Assembly (NCBI RefSeq): GCF_024171785.1
Contig: NZ_JAMTCK010000005.1
Span: 1 to 64,000 of the forward strand
Origin: Goodfellowiella coeruleoviolacea
GTDB taxonomy: Bacteria > Actinomycetota > Actinomycetes > Mycobacteriales > Pseudonocardiaceae
Reading direction: 5' to 3'
Length of the DNA stretch: 64,000 nucleotides
Part shown: in pieces, positions 45,538 to 56,130 of the stretch
Layout: each line of letters begins with the position of its first letter
Position numbering within the stretch: the first letter of the stretch is position 1
The notes under the pieces: generated by a model
Database searches by the model: none
Told to the model about the DNA's origin: nothing
The model's input: the letters and a program-made list of their open reading frames with translations, nothing else
Made by a program: the position numbers and the translations under genes

Positions 45538-45876
45538 TCAGGCGGTCATCAGCGTGAACACCAGCGCGAGCACGGCGATGACCAGCGCGACACCGGCCAC
45601 CAGGTAGGGCCGGATGGTGGGTGCGCTCACCGGCTTGGCCCCGTCCTCGGTGCACGCCGCGACCGCGATCCGGCCGAACGCGTAGCCGAGGCTGGTCAGG
45701 CACACGCCCAGACCCATCAGCAACAGGTTCACGCCGATCGCGCTGTGGTCCACCGTCGGCCACACCGACAGGGCGAACAGGGGCAGGCCGACCAGGCCGA
45801 ACCCCCCGGCGAGCACGAACCCGTAGGTGATTCGCCGGCGTCTGCTTCCGGTCAGCACATTGGGGGGAGCGAGCAT
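45538..45876 (-). CDS. small integral membrane protein
   Basis: 112 residues, three hydrophobic helices: ITYGFVLAGGFGLVGLPLFA, GVNLLLMGLGVCLTSLGYAF and YLVAGVALVIAVLALVFTLM, N-terminus basic (TGSRRRR). ATG 45876 lies 6 nt after a GATACT hexamer on the minus strand. No family assigned. Confidence 0.6.
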   Translation of the reverse strand: MLAPPNVLTGSRRRRITYGFVLAGGFGLVGLPLFALSVWPTVDHSAIGVNLLLMGLGVCLTSLGYAFGRIAVAACTEDGAKPVSAPTIRPYLVAGVALVIAVLALVFTLMTA

Positions 45877-46054
45877 GACACCAGTATCCCGGTCCGACGG
45901 CACCGGCCATGCCCGCACCGCCCCGGCGATCCTCGGTTGCGGGCCGCGGTCGGGACCGGCAGGCTGCACCCGTGCGGCGACAGCGAGTGGGCGGCGCGGC
46001 GAGTGTCCGCGAGCGCGGAGCGGAGCAGGGGCGGAACCGAACGACCGGACAGCC

Positions 46055-46507
46055 GTGCCCACCCTGCTGATCGTGCACCACACCCCGTCCCCGGCGGTGC
46101 GGGAGATGGTCGAGGCGGTGCACGCGGGCGCCACCGCGCCGGAGATCGAGGGCGTGACCGTGGTGGTGCGGCCCGCCCTGGCCGCCACCGCCGTGGACGT
46201 GCTCGCCGCCGACGGCTACCTGCTCGGCACGCCGGCCAACCTCGGCTACATGAGCGGCGCCCTCAAGCACATGTTCGACCTGGTCTACTACCCGTGCCTG
46301 GACGCGACCAGGGGCCGCCCCTACGGCCTGTTCGTGCACGGCAACCAGGGCGTCGAGGGCGCGGTGCGCGCGGTGGAGGGCATCACCAGGGGCATGGGCT
46401 GGGAGAAGGCCGCCGAACCCGCGGTGGTGCTGGGGCAGCCGGGCAAGGCCGACCTCGAAGCGTGCTGGGAGTTGGGTGCCACGCTCGCGGCCGGCCTGAT
46501 GCCCTGA
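46055..46507 (+). CDS. flavodoxin-fold NAD(P)H-dependent oxidoreductase
   Basis: 150 residues. VPTLLIVHHTPSPAVREMVE is the first strand plus FMN phosphate loop, and LGTPANLGYMSGALKHMFD the second FMN-binding loop of WrbA/NAD(P)H:quinone-type flavodoxins. GRPYGLFVHGNQGVEGAVRA supplies the third loop. Probably a quinone or nitro reductase. The GTG start lacks a clear ribosome site. Confidence 0.8.
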   Translation: MPTLLIVHHTPSPAVREMVEAVHAGATAPEIEGVTVVVRPALAATAVDVLAADGYLLGTPANLGYMSGALKHMFDLVYYPCLDATRGRPYGLFVHGNQGVEGAVRAVEGITRGMGWEKAAEPAVVLGQPGKADLEACWELGATLAAGLMP

Positions 46508-46532
46508 TCCGGTCAGCCCCGCCGGTTGGCTG

Positions 46533-47525
<993 letters not shown>

Positions 47526-47569
47526 GGTTGCTCGTCTCCCCAGATCAGCTCGAATCCACACTGGACGGT

Positions 47570-48561
<992 letters not shown>

Positions 48562-48565
<4 letters not shown>

Positions 48566-48966
48566 GCGGTCGCCTCCTGAGGCAGGTCGTTGAGCAGGTG
48601 GGCGTGCTTGCGCTCGATCTGGTCGTAGTGGTCGATCTTGTAGTCGAGGACGTCGAGGCACTTGGTCAGTTCGGCGACGCGTTCCCGGACCGAGGCGCGG
48701 TGCTCGACCAGGATCTGCTTGCGGAGCGCGGCCGTGCCGACGCCGCCGTGCCGCAGCCGGGCGTACTCCCGCATCATCCGGATCGGCATGCCGGTGGTGC
48801 GCAGCCTGGTCAGGAACTCCAGCCAGCCCAGGTCGTCCTCGCTGTAGGAACGGCGCCCGCCCGAGTCCCTGGCCGGCGGGTCCACTAGGCCGATGCGCTC
48901 GTAGTAGCGCAAGGTGTCAATGGACAGCCCACTGCGGGCCGCCGCCTGCGCGATCGAGAAGTTCAC
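48562..48966 (-). CDS. MerR-family regulator (AdhR/NmlR-like)
   Basis: 134 residues from GTG 48966. [23 protein letters not shown] then [20 protein letters not shown]; long dimerisation helix; one cysteine in [20 protein letters not shown], like aldehyde/thiol-responsive AdhR/NmlR regulators. Controls the two AKR genes it is coupled to; aldehyde stress is an inference. The start lies 7 nt after the -10, so the mRNA is probably leaderless. Confidence 0.9.
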
Positions 48967-48973
48967 GTGGTCG

Positions 48974-49004
48974 ACCGTAGGAGCTGGAGTACGCTCCAGG
49001 TCAA
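48974..49004 (-). promoter_or_regulatory. MerR-type promoter with operator in a 19-bp spacer
   Basis: Minus strand: TTGACC (49004-48999), 19-bp spacer, TACGGT (48979-48974). The palindrome CTGGAGTACGCTCCAG (48984-48999) occupies the spacer, the standard MerR arrangement in which the activator twists an over-long promoter. Drives merR and both AKR genes. Confidence 0.85.
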
Positions 49005-49060
49005 CCCGAGTGAGCGGTACCACCTCGACCGAATCGGGTGAATGTCCAGTTCAGGACGGG

Positions 49061-49444
49061 TTAGCCCGGTTTTTCGGTGGCGAACGCGGCCAGCCGCCCC
49101 GCTGCTTCCGGCACTTCCACGTGACCGCGTGCGACCTCGCGCACCAGGGTGAGGGCCGCGTCCTCGTCGGCGTCCACCCACCAGCCGTTGATGTCGCAGA
49201 AGGTGACCGCGGCCACCCAGCCCAGCCGCCAGTTGCCCTGCACCAGCGGGCGGGCGCGCACGATCGAGTCCATCAGGGCGGCGGCCTTGAGCCACAGCGT
49301 GTCGTAGGCCTCCACGCCCAGCACGGTGGAGCGCGGCCGGTGCGCGGCCGAGTCCAGCAGGCCGAGGTCGCGGATCAGCAGGTCGCCATCGGTTGCCGCG
49401 GTGGCCAGGATGAGCAGGTCACCGGCGTCCAGGTAGTTCGTCAC
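49061..49444 (-). CDS. Doc/Fic-family toxin-like protein with degenerate active site
   Basis: 127 residues with the Doc layout (N-terminal LDAGDLLILATAATDG, central helices DTLWLKAAALMDSIV, then the Fic loop). The family loop HxxLVDGNKRLGW reads RPLVQGNWRLGW here: His to Arg, Asp to Gln and Lys to Trp, while GN, R and GW are kept. It therefore lacks the catalytic base and probably cannot transfer phosphate/AMP in the usual way. GTG start, 35 bp after the antitoxin stop. Confidence 0.75.
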   Translation of the reverse strand: MTNYLDAGDLLILATAATDGDLLIRDLGLLDSAAHRPRSTVLGVEAYDTLWLKAAALMDSIVRARPLVQGNWRLGWVAAVTFCDINGWWVDADEDAALTLVREVARGHVEVPEAAGRLAAFATEKPG

Positions 49445-49479
49445 GAACGAGTGCGGTCACTTCGGTCGGTGGGCGGGGG

Positions 49480-49686
49480 TCAGGCTGAGCCGAGTCGGTC
49501 GAGCAGGCTCCGGTACCGGGGCAGCACCCGGCTGAGCACCTCGTCGAGCTGTTCCTGCTTGTGCAGCTTGGCCCAGCGCTCGGCCAGGGCGAGCCGCACG
49601 ATCTCCTGCTTCGAGCGTCCCTCGGCCTCGGCGAGTTCGGCGAGGCGCTCGTTCTCCTCGTCGGTCAAACGCAGTGTCATGGCCAC
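49480..49686 (-). CDS. ribbon-helix-helix antitoxin
   Basis: 68 residues (GTG 49686; ATG 49680 gives 66). MTLRLTDEENERLAELAE is the RHH strand and first helix, GRSKQEIVRLALAERW the second helix; the rest (KLHKQEQLDEVLSRVLPRY) would wrap the toxin. First gene of the toxin-antitoxin pair. A -10 hexamer lies 6 nt before GTG 49686. Confidence 0.8.
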   Translation of the reverse strand: MAMTLRLTDEENERLAELAEAEGRSKQEIVRLALAERWAKLHKQEQLDEVLSRVLPRYRSLLDRLGSA

Positions 49687-49692
49687 ACCGCC

Positions 49693-49711
49693 ACGGTACC
49701 AGCGTGATACC
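49693..49711 (-). promoter_or_regulatory. promoter/operator of the toxin-antitoxin pair
   Basis: TACCGT on the minus strand (49698-49693) overlaps the imperfect palindrome GGTATCACGCTGGTACC (read on minus, 49711-49695; arms GGTAtCA/TGgTACC), a likely autoregulatory RHH site. Confidence 0.5.
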
Positions 49712-49809
49712 ACTCCCGACACCGCCTCGGCGACCACCTGCTGGGACGAGCACCTCCGCTGAGGCATCCTTGCCTGGTCAACGCGGGTGCACCGGCCCGC
49801 GGACATACA

Positions 49810-49822
49810 GTAACGCGGTTAC
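49810..49822 (+). promoter_or_regulatory. TetR-type operator
   Basis: Perfect 13-bp palindrome GTAACGCGGTTAC, 29 bp before the TetR start, overlapping a TACAGT hexamer (49806-49811). Typical size and position of an autoregulatory TetR site. Confidence 0.6.
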
Positions 49823-49851
49823 CAAACCAGCCCCGCCGAGGTTTCAAGCCA

Positions 49852-50448
49852 GTGCCACGACCCAAGACACACGACGAGAACCTGCGTGTCCGGCTGCTCG
49901 ACCGAGCCGGTGAACTGCTCTCCGCCGAGGGACCGGCGGCACTGAGCCTGCGCCGGCTGGCCAGCGAGTGCGACACCTCGACCACCGCGGTGTACTCGCT
50001 GTTCGGCGGCAAACCCGGGCTGGTGCGGGAGCTGTACCTGGAGGCGTTCCAGCGCTTCGGCGACCGCCTGTCCGCGGTCCCGGCCACCGACGACCCGGTG
50101 GAGGACCTGGTGCAGCTGGGCCTGGCCTACCGGGCCGGCGCACTGTCCGACCCGCACCTGTACGCGGTGCTGTTCAACCAGGTCATCCCGGGTTTCGTGC
50201 CCGATCCGGAGGCCGCCACCCAGGTGCGCGGCACGTTCGCGCCGCTGCTGGCCGCGGCCAGCCGGGGCGTGGCCGAGGGCGTGCTGGCCGACCAGCCGCC
50301 CCAGGAGATCGCCCTGGCCGCCTGGGCCAACGCGCACGGCCTGGTCAGCCTGGAACTCACCGCGCCGACCCTGCTCGGCTCGGCCGGGGTGGAGCAGATG
50401 TACGAGACCGCGCTGCGCGCGCACGTCAACGGCTGGCGCCGGCGCTAG
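49852..50448 (+). CDS. TetR/AcrR-family regulator
   Basis: 198 residues. HTH ~12-58: RLLDRAGELLSAEGPAALSL, RRLASECDTSTTAVYSLFGG; the C-terminal all-alpha domain with DPHLYAVLFNQVIPGFVPDP resembles the TetR_C (WHG-type) ligand domain. No adjacent target gene on the same strand; upp is convergent. GTG start. Confidence 0.9.
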   Translation: MPRPKTHDENLRVRLLDRAGELLSAEGPAALSLRRLASECDTSTTAVYSLFGGKPGLVRELYLEAFQRFGDRLSAVPATDDPVEDLVQLGLAYRAGALSDPHLYAVLFNQVIPGFVPDPEAATQVRGTFAPLLAAASRGVAEGVLADQPPQEIALAAWANAHGLVSLELTAPTLLGSAGVEQMYETALRAHVNGWRRR

Positions 50449-50466
50449 CCCGCCCCAGCCGCACGC

Positions 50467-51090
50467 TCACACCGCGCCGTACTGCCGGTCGCCGGCGTCG
50501 CCCAGCCCGGGCACGATGTAGCCGGAGTCGTTGAGCCGCTCGTCCACGCTCGCGGTCACCAGCCGCACCGGCAGCCCGGACTCCTCCAGGTGCCGGATGC
50601 CCTCGGGCGCGGCCAGCGCGCACACCGCGGTCACGTCGGTGGCGCCGCGCTCGGTCAGCAGGGTGATGGTGTGCGCCATGGACCCGCCGGTGGCCAGCAT
50701 CGGGTCCAGCACCAGCACGGGCCGGTCGGCCACGCTCTCCGGCAGCGACTCCAGGTAGGGCGTGGGCCGCAGCGTGGTCTCGTCGCGGGCCAACCCGACG
50801 AACCCCATCTGGGCCTCGGGGATCAGCTTGTGCGCCTGGTCGGCCATGCCCAGGCCGGCGCGCAGCACCGGGACCAGCAGCGGCGGGTTGGCCAGCCGGT
50901 AGCCCACGGTCCTGGCCACCGGGGTGTGCACGCGCTCGGTGGTCACCGGCGCACCGCGCATGGCCTCGTAGACCAGCATCACGGTCAGCTCGTGCAGCGC
51001 TGCCCGGAAGGTGGCGTTGTCCGCCCGAGCATCGCGCATGGTGGTCAACCGAGCGCGGGCCAGCGGGTGATCGACGACAAGCACGTCCAT
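50467..51090 (-). CDS. upp: uracil phosphoribosyltransferase
   Basis: 207 residues: [44 protein letters not shown] loop [12 protein letters not shown], and the uracil loop [19 protein letters not shown]. Makes UMP from uracil and PRPP; complements deoD in base salvage. ATG 51090 follows a -10 hexamer by 8 nt; the longer frame is not supported. Confidence 0.96.
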   Translation of the reverse strand: MDVLVVDHPLARARLTTMRDARADNATFRAALHELTVMLVYEAMRGAPVTTERVHTPVARTVGYRLANPPLLVPVLRAGLGMADQAHKLIPEAQMGFVGLARDETTLRPTPYLESLPESVADRPVLVLDPMLATGGSMAHTITLLTERGATDVTAVCALAAPEGIRHLEESGLPVRLVTASVDERLNDSGYIVPGLGDAGDRQYGAV

Positions 51091-51098
51091 GAGCAGAC

Positions 51099-51104
51099 AC
51101 GGTA
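51099..51104 (-). promoter_or_regulatory. -10 element for leaderless upp
   Basis: TACCGT on the minus strand, 8 nt before ATG 51090. Confidence 0.4.
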
Positions 51105-51243
51105 ACCGGTGACAGACCGCGCCGACGGGTGAACCGAACCGGCCTGACCTCGCCCAACCAGCCCACGCCCCGGGCGGCGGTGCCGCTCCCCCGCTCACCG
51201 GCTCACGCCGTGCGAGCGGCGCTCCGCCTAACTCGCACCCGGC

Positions 51244-51687
51244 TCACGCCGTGCCGAACGGGTTGTCGATCACGTACCGCCAGTGGCCGTCCGCGCCCCG
51301 CCGGGCCACGTCCGTGGCGGTGCCGGCCACGTGCACGGGCGCGCCGTCCGGGCCGGTCCCCTCGATCACCCAGTCCACGATGAGCAGTGCCAGGTCACCG
51401 GCCACGTAGGTGTGCCGGGGCCGCACCTGGATGGGCAGGCCGAGATCCAGCAGCTCCTGGTTGGCCCTGGCCCGCGCCGCGCCGGTGACCGGCTCGCCCG
51501 GCCTCGGCACGAGCAGCCCGCCCGGCTCGTACAGCTGGTCCACCACCGCGCCGCGACCGGTGTTGAACGCGCGGGCGAACGCCGCCGGGTGCGCCTCGGC
51601 GGCGGTGCTCAGCGCGGCCGGCTGGCTATCGTCACGCTGGTGAGTCGACTGGCGAACGGGCTGGTGAGTGGGCTGGTGAGTGGTCAT
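51244..51687 (-). CDS. SnoaL/DUF4440-like (NTF2-fold) protein
   Basis: 147 residues. After a THQPTHQPVRQSTHQ N-terminal repeat: AHPAAFARAFNTGRGAVVDQ, YVAGDLALLIVDWVIEGTGP, GAPVHVAGTATDVARRGADG, WRYVIDNPFGTA, a cone-shaped NTF2-like fold used by small isomerases and detoxifying enzymes. TTCACT lies 6 nt before ATG 51687 on the minus strand. Its first 48 bp overlap the divergent HxlR gene. Confidence 0.8.
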   Translation of the reverse strand: MTTHQPTHQPVRQSTHQRDDSQPAALSTAAEAHPAAFARAFNTGRGAVVDQLYEPGGLLVPRPGEPVTGAARARANQELLDLGLPIQVRPRHTYVAGDLALLIVDWVIEGTGPDGAPVHVAGTATDVARRGADGHWRYVIDNPFGTA

Positions 51688-52116
51688 GACCACAGTGAAG
51701 ACGGGCCGCGAACGGGTCACCAAACGGAAACCCACGGCCGGTGGGACCCGGAACTGGTGCCCGACGAGCGGGGCCGGACCGCGCGGCCGGAGCCGGACTG
51801 CCCGGTCGAGGTGGCCCTGGCCGCCATCGCCGGCCGGTGGACCACGCTGGTGCTGCGCGAGCTGATGCACGGGTCGCGCTCGTTCGGGGAACTCCGCGCC
51901 GCCCTGCCCGCGCTCAGCGCCAAGGTGCTCACCGAGCGGCTGCGCGAACTGGCGGCCAGGGGCCTGGTGGACCGGCGGCGGACGGCCGGCTTCCCGGTGC
52001 GCACCAGCTACCAGCTCACCCCCGCCGGCCAGCTGCTGCGTCCGCTGCTGGTCGCGCTCTACCAGACCGGCACGGCCCTGCTCGACACTACGATGCCAGG
52101 GGCGCGCGGCGCCTGA
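51640..52116 (+). CDS. HxlR-family regulator
   Basis: 158 residues. Winged helix: CPVEVALAAIAGRWTTLVLR, ELMHGSRSFGELRAALPALS, AKVLTERLRELAARGLVDRR, wing YQLTPAGQLLRPLL. GTG 51640 is chosen because TATCGT (51627-51632) ends 7 nt before it; GTG 51664/51676 would shorten the N-terminal LVSRLANGLVSGLVSG repeat. Probably controls the divergent SnoaL-like gene, with which it shares 48 bp. Confidence 0.88.
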   Translation: MSRLANGLVSGLVSGHDHSEDGPRTGHQTETHGRWDPELVPDERGRTARPEPDCPVEVALAAIAGRWTTLVLRELMHGSRSFGELRAALPALSAKVLTERLRELAARGLVDRRRTAGFPVRTSYQLTPAGQLLRPLLVALYQTGTALLDTTMPGARGA

Positions 52117-52183
52117 TCCGACCCGGCCTGGCGAGGCGCGCCCTGGTCAACGGCGCACCAGCCACGAGCGAGGGGAACGGCGA

Positions 52184-53185
52184 ATGGTGGACCACGTGCG
52201 GATCGGCATCCTCGGCGCGGCCCGGATCGCGCCCACCGCGCTCGTCCGCCCGGCCCGGCGGTCCCGCGAGGCGCGGGTGGTGGCGGTCGCGGCGCGCGAT
52301 CCCGAGCGGGCCCGCCAGTTCGCCGGCCGGCACGGCATTCCCGTGGTGCACCGGGACTACCAGGCGCTGCTGGACGACCCCAGCATCGACGCGGTCTACA
52401 ACCCGCTGCCCAACGGCCTGCACGGCCGGTGGACGCTGGCCGCGCTGGCCGCCGGCAAGCACGTGCTGTGCGAGAAGCCGTTCGCCGCCAACGCCGAGGA
52501 GGCCCGCACCGTGGCCAGGGCGGCCAGGGACAGCGGGCGGGTGGTGCTGGAGGCGTTCCACTACCGCTACCACCCGTTGGCGCAGCGCATGCGCAACATC
52601 GTGGAGAGCGGGGAGCTGGGCATGATCCAGCACGTGGAGGCGTGGATGTGCCTGCCGCTGCCGAGGTTCTCCGACATCCGCTACCGGTTCGACCTGGCCG
52701 GCGGCGCGCTGATGGACGCCGGCTGCTACGCCGTGCACCTGGTGCGGCTGCTCGGCGGCGTCCCCGAGGGCGAACCCCAGGTGGTGTCCGCCAGGGCGCG
52801 GCGGCACGGCGTGGACGTGGACCGGTTCATGCGCGCGCGGCTGCGGTTCCCGGCCGGGCACACCGGCCAGGTGGTGGCCTCGCTGTGGTCGCCGACCACG
52901 CCGCTGCGGATCTCGGCCAAGGTGGTGGGCGACGCGGGCGAGCTGCGGGTGCTCAACCCGGTCGCGCCGCAGTACTTCCACCGGCTGGCCGTGCGCACCG
53001 ACGACCACCACCGCACCGAGCACTTCGGCCGCCGCTCCAGTTACGCCTACCAGCTGGACGCGTTCACCGCCGCGGTGTTGCGCGGTGCGCCGGTGCTCAC
53101 CCCGCCCGAGGACGCCATCGCCACCATGAGCGTGGTCGACGACATCTACCGGGCCGCCGGCCTGCCGCTGCGCCAGCCCAGTTGA
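52184..53185 (+). CDS. Gfo/Idh/MocA-family oxidoreductase
   Basis: 333 residues. Rossmann start VRIGILGAARIAPTALVRPA, then YNPLPNGLHGRWTLAALAAG, HVLCEKPFAANAEEA with the EKP motif, and MDAGCYAVHLVRLLGG in the C-terminal domain with the catalytic His. NAD(P)-dependent sugar or polyol dehydrogenase; substrate unknown. GAGGGGA ribosome site. Confidence 0.92.
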   Translation: MVDHVRIGILGAARIAPTALVRPARRSREARVVAVAARDPERARQFAGRHGIPVVHRDYQALLDDPSIDAVYNPLPNGLHGRWTLAALAAGKHVLCEKPFAANAEEARTVARAARDSGRVVLEAFHYRYHPLAQRMRNIVESGELGMIQHVEAWMCLPLPRFSDIRYRFDLAGGALMDAGCYAVHLVRLLGGVPEGEPQVVSARARRHGVDVDRFMRARLRFPAGHTGQVVASLWSPTTPLRISAKVVGDAGELRVLNPVAPQYFHRLAVRTDDHHRTEHFGRRSSYAYQLDAFTAAVLRGAPVLTPPEDAIATMSVVDDIYRAAGLPLRQPS

Positions 53186-53226
53186 GGCCGGCGGGGTGGC
53201 GGTGCCGGGTGGTCCGATCGGGCGAG

Positions 53227-53287
53227 GGTCACCCGTTTGGGCCTGCGTGAAGTGTCAACTCGGGGGGTTTGCACAGTCGACTCGCGC
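53227..53287 (+). repeat. dispersed intergenic repeat, copy C
   Basis: Same order as copy A: TTTGGGCCTGCGTGAA (53236-53251), GTCAACTCGGGGGG, TTTGCACA, GTCGACTCGCG. Located 41 nt after the oxidoreductase stop, 3' of the EACC1-like gene. Confidence 0.85.
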
Positions 53288-53322
53288 GGGGTGGGGGTGG
53301 GGGATCACCCCAACGGGTGGGG

Positions 53323-53688
53323 TTACTGGTCGGGGCGGTCGAAGAACTCGTCGATCGCGCGTTGGGTGTCGGCGCGCGTGGTGCCGGTGATCTCCAGGGA
53401 GCGGTCGCCGTCGCGCACCACGATCTTGCGGTCGCGGCCCCGGTTCACCCAGTCCTGCAACACCTTGCCCAACTGCACCAGCACCCGCGAGCTGGCCAGC
53501 GCCACGATGATCGTGCTGACCGTGGCCGGGTCGACCGCCTTGGCACCCGGCGGCAGCTCACCCCCTGGCGCGAACTCCACCCGCGCCACGTCCAGCGCGC
53601 GCAGTTCGCCGCGCAGCTGCCGGGCCTGCTCGTCCACCTCGCCCGGTTCGCCCAGCACGGTCACGGACACCACCGGAGCAGTCACCAT
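53323..53688 (-). CDS. effector-associated constant component EACC1-like protein
   Basis: 121 residues: EVDEQARQLRGELRALDVAR, ELPPGAKAVDPATVSTIIVA, LGKVLQDWVNRGRDRKIVVR, DRSLEITGTTRADTQRAIDE. This order (Leu/Arg-rich helix, P-x-G-x-K, hydrophobic helix, W, two basic strands) is what I recall of EACC1, a small component next to caspase, STAND and related effectors in actinobacterial conflict systems. ATG 53688 has AGGGGAGGGGAC. Divergent from the caspase genes. Confidence 0.7.
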   Translation of the reverse strand: MVTAPVVSVTVLGEPGEVDEQARQLRGELRALDVARVEFAPGGELPPGAKAVDPATVSTIIVALASSRVLVQLGKVLQDWVNRGRDRKIVVRDGDRSLEITGTTRADTQRAIDEFFDRPDQ

Positions 53689-53802
53689 GTCCCCTCCCCT
53701 GAAGCGGCTGAACCGCAACACTATCGGTCCCGCGACCACGGTGGGCGACCATATGATCACGGCTGTGCCCCCGTTGGTGGGGTGCGGGAGCCGGGGGGTG
53801 CC

Positions 53803-56130
53803 ATGGCCGGAGAGCGGCGCGCGCTGCTGATCGCCACGGGCACCTACACCGACGCCGCCTTCGCCGGGCTGCGCGCGCCCCAGGCCGACGTGGCCGCGCT
53901 CGCCGGGGTGCTGCGCGACCCCGAGATCGGCGGCTACGCCGTGGACGTGCTCACCGACCAGCCCTCCCACCAGGTCCGGGTGCGGCTCAACGAGCTGTTC
54001 ACCACCGCCGGCCGCGACGACCTCGTGCTGGTCTACGTGTCCGGCCACGGCGTCAAGGACGAGACCGGCCAGCTGCACCTGGCCACCACCGACACCCAGC
54101 GCGCCCTGCTGGCCTCCACCGGGGTGCCGGCCGCGTTCGTCCGCGACCTGATCGACCACAGCCCGGCCCGCCGGGTCGTGGTGTGGCTGGACTGCTGCTA
54201 CGCCGGCGCGTTCCCGGCCGGCGTGGTGCCCAAGGCCGAGGGCAGCGTGGACGTGCTGTCCCAACTGGACGCCCGCGCCGGCCGGGGCTGCGCGGTGATG
54301 ACCGCGTCCACCGCCATCCAGTACGCGTTCGAGCGCGGCACGGCCGGCGTGACCGGCACGGCCGCGCCGTCGGTGTTCACCGGCGCGATCGTCGAGGGCC
54401 TGCGCACCGGCGCGGCCGATCTGGACGCCGACGGCGAGATCAACGCCGCCGAGCTGTACGCGTACGTCTACGACGAGGTCAAGGCCACCACCCCGGAGCA
54501 GACGCCGACCCGCAACGACCAGGTCACCGGCGAGCTGTACATCGCCCGCAGCAACCGAGGCCCGCGCCTGGACCCGGAGCTGCCCTCGGTGATCAGGCAC
54601 GGCCTGCGCAGCGGCCTGAAGCACATGCAACTCGGCGCCGTCCGCACCCTGGCCGAACTGGCCGACGCCGGTGACGAACGCGCCCGCGCCACCCTGCGCC
54701 TGCTGCGCGACGGCCCGGACCCGTTCCTGGCCGGTGCGGCCGGCACGGCGCTCACCCCGCCCCCGACACCAGAACCAGAACCAGAACCGAGGCCGAGACC
54801 GAGACAGGAACCGGCACCGACACCGGAGCCGGACCCGAAGCCGGCCCCGAAGCCGACGACGGCGCAGCAGGACCGCACCAGCACCAGCACTGCCACCACG
54901 GCACCGGCTGGGCCGGGCACGACAGCACGGCCCGGCAAGGCCACCCCGGTCCGGCCGAGCCACGCCGCCGCCGCGCGGGAGACCTGGTCCACACCGCGAC
55001 CGCCGGTGGACATGTCCCAGCTGCCCAGGGGCCTCGGCAACACCCCGCCCCGCACGATGGCGTGGTGGGGCCTGGTCTCGACCGCGCTGGGGCTGGCCAC
55101 CACGGGCTGGTTCACCGGGCTGCTCCCACACCCGGACGCCCCGTCGCCGCTCACCTGGGCGGTTCCGGCCGGACTGGTCGTGCTCGACCTCGTCGTGCTC
55201 GGGTGGCTGGTGGCCATCGTGCGCCGGGACGCCGCCGACACCAGCACCACCCTGGTCCGGGACGCGGTCGCGGTCCGGGCGGTCGCGTTCACCCCGCGCG
55301 GCGAGCGCCTGGTCCACGCCGGTCCCCCCACGGTGACCTGCCGGAGCACGGTGCGGTGGCACGAGAAGCCGAGGCAGATCAGCGTGGCCGACGGGGTGGC
55401 CGACCAGATCGCGGTCAGCCCGACCGGCGGTCTGCTGGCCACCGTGCACCAGGACGGGGCGGTCGGGATCGTGCGCTGGGTCGACGGCACCATGGTCAAC
55501 CTCCTGGCCGCGCCGCGGACCAGGGTGCGGTCCGCGGCGTTCAGCCCGGACGGCAGCCTGCTGGTCGGCGGCCTCGACCACGGCGGCATCACGATCTGGC
55601 GCACCGAGCTGTGGGGGTCCACGACGGGGCCCCGCGGCCACCGCCACGCCGTCACCAGCCTGGCCTTCCACCCCACCAAGCCGCTGCTGGCCAGCTGCGG
55701 CGAGGACAACACCGTCGCGATCTGGAACACCGGGGACTGGTCGCCGCGGGCCACCCTCACCAGCGACGTCCCCCCGACCCATGTCGTCGCGTTCAGTCCG
55801 GACGGCGAGTGGCTGGTGACCGGGAGCGGGGTGGGCAGCATCGAGGTCTGGGACACCTTGGCCTGGCGGAAGAAGAAGGAGGAGCGCTGGCTGATGAGCG
55901 CCCACCGCGGCCGGATCACCGCCCTGGCCGTCCACCCCACGCGCAACCTGTTGGCCAGCTGCGGCGAGGACAACACCGTCACCCTGTGGGACACCGGAAC
56001 CTGGCGGCGGGTCAGGACCTACACCGGGCACCGGGCAGCGGTCCGGTCGGTGGCGTTCAGCCCGGACGGGCGGGTGCTGGCCAGTGGTGGCGACGACCGC
56101 ACGGTCAAGCTGTGGCGGATCTGGGACTGA
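53803..56130 (+). CDS. caspase-fold protease - membrane - WD40 protein (first copy)
   Basis: 775 residues. Caspase domain ~5-250: RALLIATGTYTDAAFAGLRA, catalytic His82 in VSGHGVKD, catalytic Cys132 in LDCCYAGAF. Within it DLDADGEINAAE (from residue 206) is a complete EF-hand loop. A Pro/Glu/Thr linker (~320-410) leads to two membrane helices (WWGLVSTALGLATTGWFTGL, LTWAVPAGLVVLDLVVLGWL), then seven or so WD40 blades with repeated AFSPDG and LASCGEDNTV. Likely a membrane-bound, WD40-sensed protease of the metacaspase kind. Confidence 0.93.
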   Translation: MAGERRALLIATGTYTDAAFAGLRAPQADVAALAGVLRDPEIGGYAVDVLTDQPSHQVRVRLNELFTTAGRDDLVLVYVSGHGVKDETGQLHLATTDTQRALLASTGVPAAFVRDLIDHSPARRVVVWLDCCYAGAFPAGVVPKAEGSVDVLSQLDARAGRGCAVMTASTAIQYAFERGTAGVTGTAAPSVFTGAIVEGLRTGAADLDADGEINAAELYAYVYDEVKATTPEQTPTRNDQVTGELYIARSNRGPRLDPELPSVIRHGLRSGLKHMQLGAVRTLAELADAGDERARATLRLLRDGPDPFLAGAAGTALTPPPTPEPEPEPRPRPRQEPAPTPEPDPKPAPKPTTAQQDRTSTSTATTAPAGPGTTARPGKATPVRPSHAAAARETWSTPRPPVDMSQLPRGLGNTPPRTMAWWGLVSTALGLATTGWFTGLLPHPDAPSPLTWAVPAGLVVLDLVVLGWLVAIVRRDAADTSTTLVRDAVAVRAVAFTPRGERLVHAGPPTVTCRSTVRWHEKPRQISVADGVADQIAVSPTGGLLATVHQDGAVGIVRWVDGTMVNLLAAPRTRVRSAAFSPDGSLLVGGLDHGGITIWRTELWGSTTGPRGHRHAVTSLAFHPTKPLLASCGEDNTVAIWNTGDWSPRATLTSDVPPTHVVAFSPDGEWLVTGSGVGSIEVWDTLAWRKKKEERWLMSAHRGRITALAVHPTRNLLASCGEDNTVTLWDTGTWRRVRTYTGHRAAVRSVAFSPDGRVLASGGDDRTVKLWRIWD

